In this document: piece after piece, positions 60,995 to 64,000 of the stretch
Layout of the letters: each line of letters begins with the position of its first letter
Numbering within the stretch: the stretch's first letter is position 1
Source of the DNA: Eremothecium cymbalariae DBVPG#7215
Lineage: Eukaryota; Ascomycota; Saccharomycetes; Saccharomycetales; Saccharomycetaceae
Reading direction: 5' to 3'
DNA length: 64,000 nt
Assembly: GCF_000235365.1 (NCBI RefSeq)
Contig: NC_016454.1
Location: 1 to 64,000 of the forward strand
Notes under the pieces: generated by a model
The model's input: the letters and a program-made list of their open reading frames with translations, nothing else
Databases searched by the model: none
Told to the model about the DNA's origin: nothing
Made by a program: the position numbers and the translations under genes

Positions 60995-63900
60995 ATGGGT
61001 GGTATTAGGATCGCAATAGATCGGGGTGGTACCTTCACCGATTGCATTGGAACTCGTGGGTCTGGGAAGGCTGAAGATGATACAATTATCAAGTTGTTAT
61101 CTGTTGATCCAAAAAATTATCCTGATGCCCCCTTAGAGGGCATCAGGCGTTTATTGGAGATCTTTAGGAAGAAGAAGATACCCCGAGGGCACCAACTTGA
61201 TATATCAGATGTGGAGAGTATTCGAATGGGTACAACTTTAGCTACAAATTGTGTTTTGGAGCGGAATGGGGAGAAATGCGCACTTGTGACTACTAGAGGG
61301 TTTAAAGATGCACTTCTTATTAGGGATCAGACGAGACCAAAAATCTTTGATCTGGCTATTCGTAGGTCAGATGTGCTGTATGATTCCGTGGTGGAAATTG
61401 ACGAAAGAGTGACCTTGGAAGATTATGCAGAGGATCCAGCTAATCAGAAGTCAGTTGCTTCTCCTCATAATCACACATATACAGGAAGATCGGGTGAAGT
61501 GGTAAGAGTCATAAATAAACCCAATGAAGCAGACATTCGCTCAGTTTTACAAATGTTATATGCTACTGGTATTCGTTCTATAGCAGTAGCTTTTTTACAC
61601 TCTTACACGTTTCCTGAACATGAACTCCTAGTTGAGGATATTGCGAGAGATATTGGTTTCACTCATATTTCGTTGTCTTCTAAAGTATCTCCAATGATTA
61701 AATTTGTACCAAGGGCCAACTCTTCAGTTGTGGATGCCTACTTGACTCCTGTAATTAGGGCGTACCTTGATAGCATTGAATCTGGACTGCAGAATAGTGA
61801 AAATACCAATATGCAATTTATGCAATCTGATGGCGGGCTAGTAAATTCTCGTAATTTTTCAGGTTTGAAGGCAATATTGTCTGGCCCTGCTGGCGGAGTC
61901 GTAGGTTATTCAGCAACTTGCTACGATTCCAATAAAATTCCATTGATAGGGTTTGATATGGGTGGAACATCCACGGATGTTTCCAGATTTGGTGAAGGAA
62001 AGCTGGAACATGTGTTTGAGACAACAACAGCAGGTATTATCATTCAATCATCTCAATTGGATATTAATACAGTCGCTGCAGGCGGCTCTTCTAGGCTGTT
62101 TTGGGAAAATGGGTTGTTTAGAGTAGGCCCAGAATCCGCTGCTGCTGAACCTGGCCCAACTGCCTACCGAAAAGGTGGACCACTAACAATTACGGATGCT
62201 AATCTGGTACTGGACAGACTGATTCCGGAGTTCTTCCCTAAGATATTTGGCCCCGATGAAGATCAGTCGTTGGATTTAGAGGCAAGCATAGAAGGTTTTA
62301 GGAAATTAGCTGAACAAATAAATCAGGATTTGGGTACTAGTATGACTATTGATGAAGTGGCGTACGGGTTTATCAAAGTTGCAAATGAATCTATGGCTAG
62401 ACCTATTAGGGCTTTGACTGAAGCCAAAGGACATATTGTATCCCATCATAGGCTGGTTTCGTTTGGGGGAGCTGGTGGTCAACATGCAATCGCTGTCGCA
62501 GAGGCTTTGGGAATAAGTACTGTTTTAATTCATAGGTATTCGTCTATTTTATCGGCGTACGGAATGCTTTTAGCTGATGTAGTAGAGGAAGCTCAGGAAC
62601 CTTGTTCTTACAGTTTAACTGAAGCAAATATAGCAGGTATATTAGGCCCCAAATTTGAAGAGTTGACAAAGAGAACTAAGGATAAATTGATACAACAAGG
62701 CTTTGCTTCTACACAAATTCTATTTGACAAATATTTGAATTTGAGATATGAAGGTACTGAAACCAGCCTGATGGTTCTACAAAAGAACCCAGAAAGTTGG
62801 CAGTTTGAGGATTGGTTTGCAGAACTTCACAAACGTGAATTTGGATTCGTTTTCCCCAATAAGCATATAATTGTTGATGATATAAGGGTTCGTGCAACCG
62901 GTAAATCTAATACCAGAGAGGAGGAATCTATTGCTTACCAGTTGGCAAATCTTACAAAGATTACTGTCAAGGATGATAAAATATCCTTCTTTAATAACGT
63001 ATACTTTGAAGGTGGCCGTATAAAGACGCCAGTATACAGAATTGATGATTTATTGGTCGGTAGCGTTGTTAAAGGTCCTGCAATTTTAGCAGATGGTACC
63101 CAAACAAATATTATCCCTCCAAATGCTGAAACTACAATCCTGAACTCTCATATTTATGTCGAAATTTCTTCTAAAATCAACGAGAATATTGGTAGCAGCG
63201 ATAGAATTGATCCTGTGCTGCTTTCTATATTTAGTCATAGATTTATGGATATTGCCGAACAAATGGGAATCCAGTTAAAGAAAACCTCTGTATCTACCAA
63301 TGTTAAAGAGCGATTAGACTTTTCTTGCGCCTTATTTGACTCATATGGTAATTTGGTTGCTAACGCGCCACATGTTCCTGTCCATCTAGGCTCCATGTCT
63401 ACGTGCATAGCTGCTCAAGCAAAACTTTTGGAGGGCAAGTTGAAACCTGGTGATGTTATAATTACCAACCATCCGGATATTGGCGGTACTCACTTGCCTG
63501 ATATTACAATTATAACGCCAGCATTTTCTTCGGACAATACTGAAATAGTATTTTATGTAGCTTCCAGAGCACATCATGCAGATATTGGTGGTACATTACC
63601 GGGGTCAATCCCACCAAATTCTACAGAATTGTACGAAGAAGGTGCAGCAATATACTCAGAATTAGTAGTTAAGAGTGGAGTTTTTGATGAAGCATTGCTC
63701 AAGAAGTTATTTTATGAGGATCCTGCCAAATACCCAGGATGCTCTGGATCAAGATGCTTATCTGATAACATAAGTGATATTAAGGCCCAAATTGCAGCGA
63801 ATAATAAAGGGATTCAGCTAATCAATAACTTAATTAGTGACCTTGGTTTGGATGTTGTGATGACATATATGAAGGCTATTCAATCCAATTCCTCCATCAC

Positions 63901-64000
63901 AGTCAAGAAAATGTTTAAGAAAATTGTCGGTCATTTTGGCCGCAATGAATTTGCTCATGAAGATTACATGGACGATGGATCTGTCATAAAGTTGAAGATA
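60995..64000 (+). CDS. OXP1: 5-oxoprolinase Oxp1 (partial, runs off window)
   Basis: An ATP-dependent cytosolic enzyme that opens 5-oxoproline to glutamate in glutathione turnover. The frame is open from the ATG at 60995 to the window end, 1002 codons of an expected total of about 1286. The hydantoinase A part starts MGGIRIAIDRGGTFTDCIG, with MGTTLATNCVLER and the nucleotide-binding DMGGTSTDVSRFGEG (about 322-336). The hydantoinase B part begins at about residue 738 (DPVLLSIFSHRFMDIAEQMG) and has NHPDIGGTHLPDITIITP. The missing quarter would lie to the right of this window. Confidence 0.96.
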   Translation, partial: MGGIRIAIDRGGTFTDCIGTRGSGKAEDDTIIKLLSVDPKNYPDAPLEGIRRLLEIFRKKKIPRGHQLDISDVESIRMGTTLATNCVLERNGEKCALVTTRGFKDALLIRDQTRPKIFDLAIRRSDVLYDSVVEIDERVTLEDYAEDPANQKSVASPHNHTYTGRSGEVVRVINKPNEADIRSVLQMLYATGIRSIAVAFLHSYTFPEHELLVEDIARDIGFTHISLSSKVSPMIKFVPRANSSVVDAYLTPVIRAYLDSIESGLQNSENTNMQFMQSDGGLVNSRNFSGLKAILSGPAGGVVGYSATCYDSNKIPLIGFDMGGTSTDVSRFGEGKLEHVFETTTAGIIIQSSQLDINTVAAGGSSRLFWENGLFRVGPESAAAEPGPTAYRKGGPLTITDANLVLDRLIPEFFPKIFGPDEDQSLDLEASIEGFRKLAEQINQDLGTSMTIDEVAYGFIKVANESMARPIRALTEAKGHIVSHHRLVSFGGAGGQHAIAVAEALGISTVLIHRYSSILSAYGMLLADVVEEAQEPCSYSLTEANIAGILGPKFEELTKRTKDKLIQQGFASTQILFDKYLNLRYEGTETSLMVLQKNPESWQFEDWFAELHKREFGFVFPNKHIIVDDIRVRATGKSNTREEESIAYQLANLTKITVKDDKISFFNNVYFEGGRIKTPVYRIDDLLVGSVVKGPAILADGTQTNIIPPNAETTILNSHIYVEISSKINENIGSSDRIDPVLLSIFSHRFMDIAEQMGIQLKKTSVSTNVKERLDFSCALFDSYGNLVANAPHVPVHLGSMSTCIAAQAKLLEGKLKPGDVIITNHPDIGGTHLPDITIITPAFSSDNTEIVFYVASRAHHADIGGTLPGSIPPNSTELYEEGAAIYSELVVKSGVFDEALLKKLFYEDPAKYPGCSGSRCLSDNISDIKAQIAANNKGIQLINNLISDLGLDVVMTYMKAIQSNSSITVKKMFKKIVGHFGRNEFAHEDYMDDGSVIKLKI

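Overview
The window reads as the left end of a chromosome from a budding yeast of the family Saccharomycetaceae, most likely an Eremothecium (Ashbya-clade) species with moderate GC content. Three things support this. First, nearly every protein is closest in my memory to Saccharomyces cerevisiae proteins, yet the gene order interleaves two S. cerevisiae regions as expected of a lineage that split before the whole-genome duplication. Second, one gene stands for each of three duplicate pairs (HXK1/HXK2, RNR2/RNR4, RPL4A/RPL4B). Third, the 24-bp telomere unit at positions 1-324 differs, as I recall it, by one base from the Ashbya gossypii unit. The species name is an inference.

Layout: 1-1440 is telomere and telomere-like subtelomeric repeat. 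2312-2647 is the remains of a JLP1-type dioxygenase gene. 4872-24590 carries HXK2, RPN12, RTG2, HFM1, RMR1, ZIP2, RET2, PRE4, PDE1, KGD4 and RNR2, a merge of the S. cerevisiae YGL248-253 and YFR049-053 blocks followed by RNR2. HFM1, RMR1 and ZIP2 form a meiotic crossover cluster; RPN12 and PRE4 are proteasome genes with Rpn4-type sites. 24902-35259 carries THI4, OKP1, PBP1, RRN7, ERG1, CBP4 and the spliced APS3, a merge of YGR174-179 and YJL024-026. 35385-40975 is a tRNA/retrotransposon zone: tRNA-Gly, tRNA-Pro and tRNA-Lys, each with an LTR-like element about 60 bp upstream in the same relative orientation, with GAP1 between them. 41251-55296 carries RKM3, JEN1, RPL4, HMT1, a METTL16-type methyltransferase gene absent from S. 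cerevisiae, PSF1, RAD61, PDX3, a fluoride channel gene and DAD1 (blocks YBR030-035 and YDR012-017). 56222-64000 carries KCS1 (with a frame break), MSO1 and the start of OXP1.

The main discovery is a telomerase RNA gene on the minus strand in the apparently empty stretch 53604-54963. A 30-nt segment at 54451-54480 is one complete telomere unit plus six repeated bases, an exact match to the telomere at the start of this window. An 8-bp long-range helix can form directly 5' of it as a template boundary, and a terminal stem followed by an Sm site lies at the expected 3' end. The locus is next to PDX3, as TLC1 is in S. cerevisiae. The window thus holds both the telomerase template and its product.

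Other points of interest are a putative HFM1 intron with a non-consensus 5' splice site, an APS3 intron, a frameshift in KCS1 at homopolymer runs, and tRNA-associated solo LTRs.
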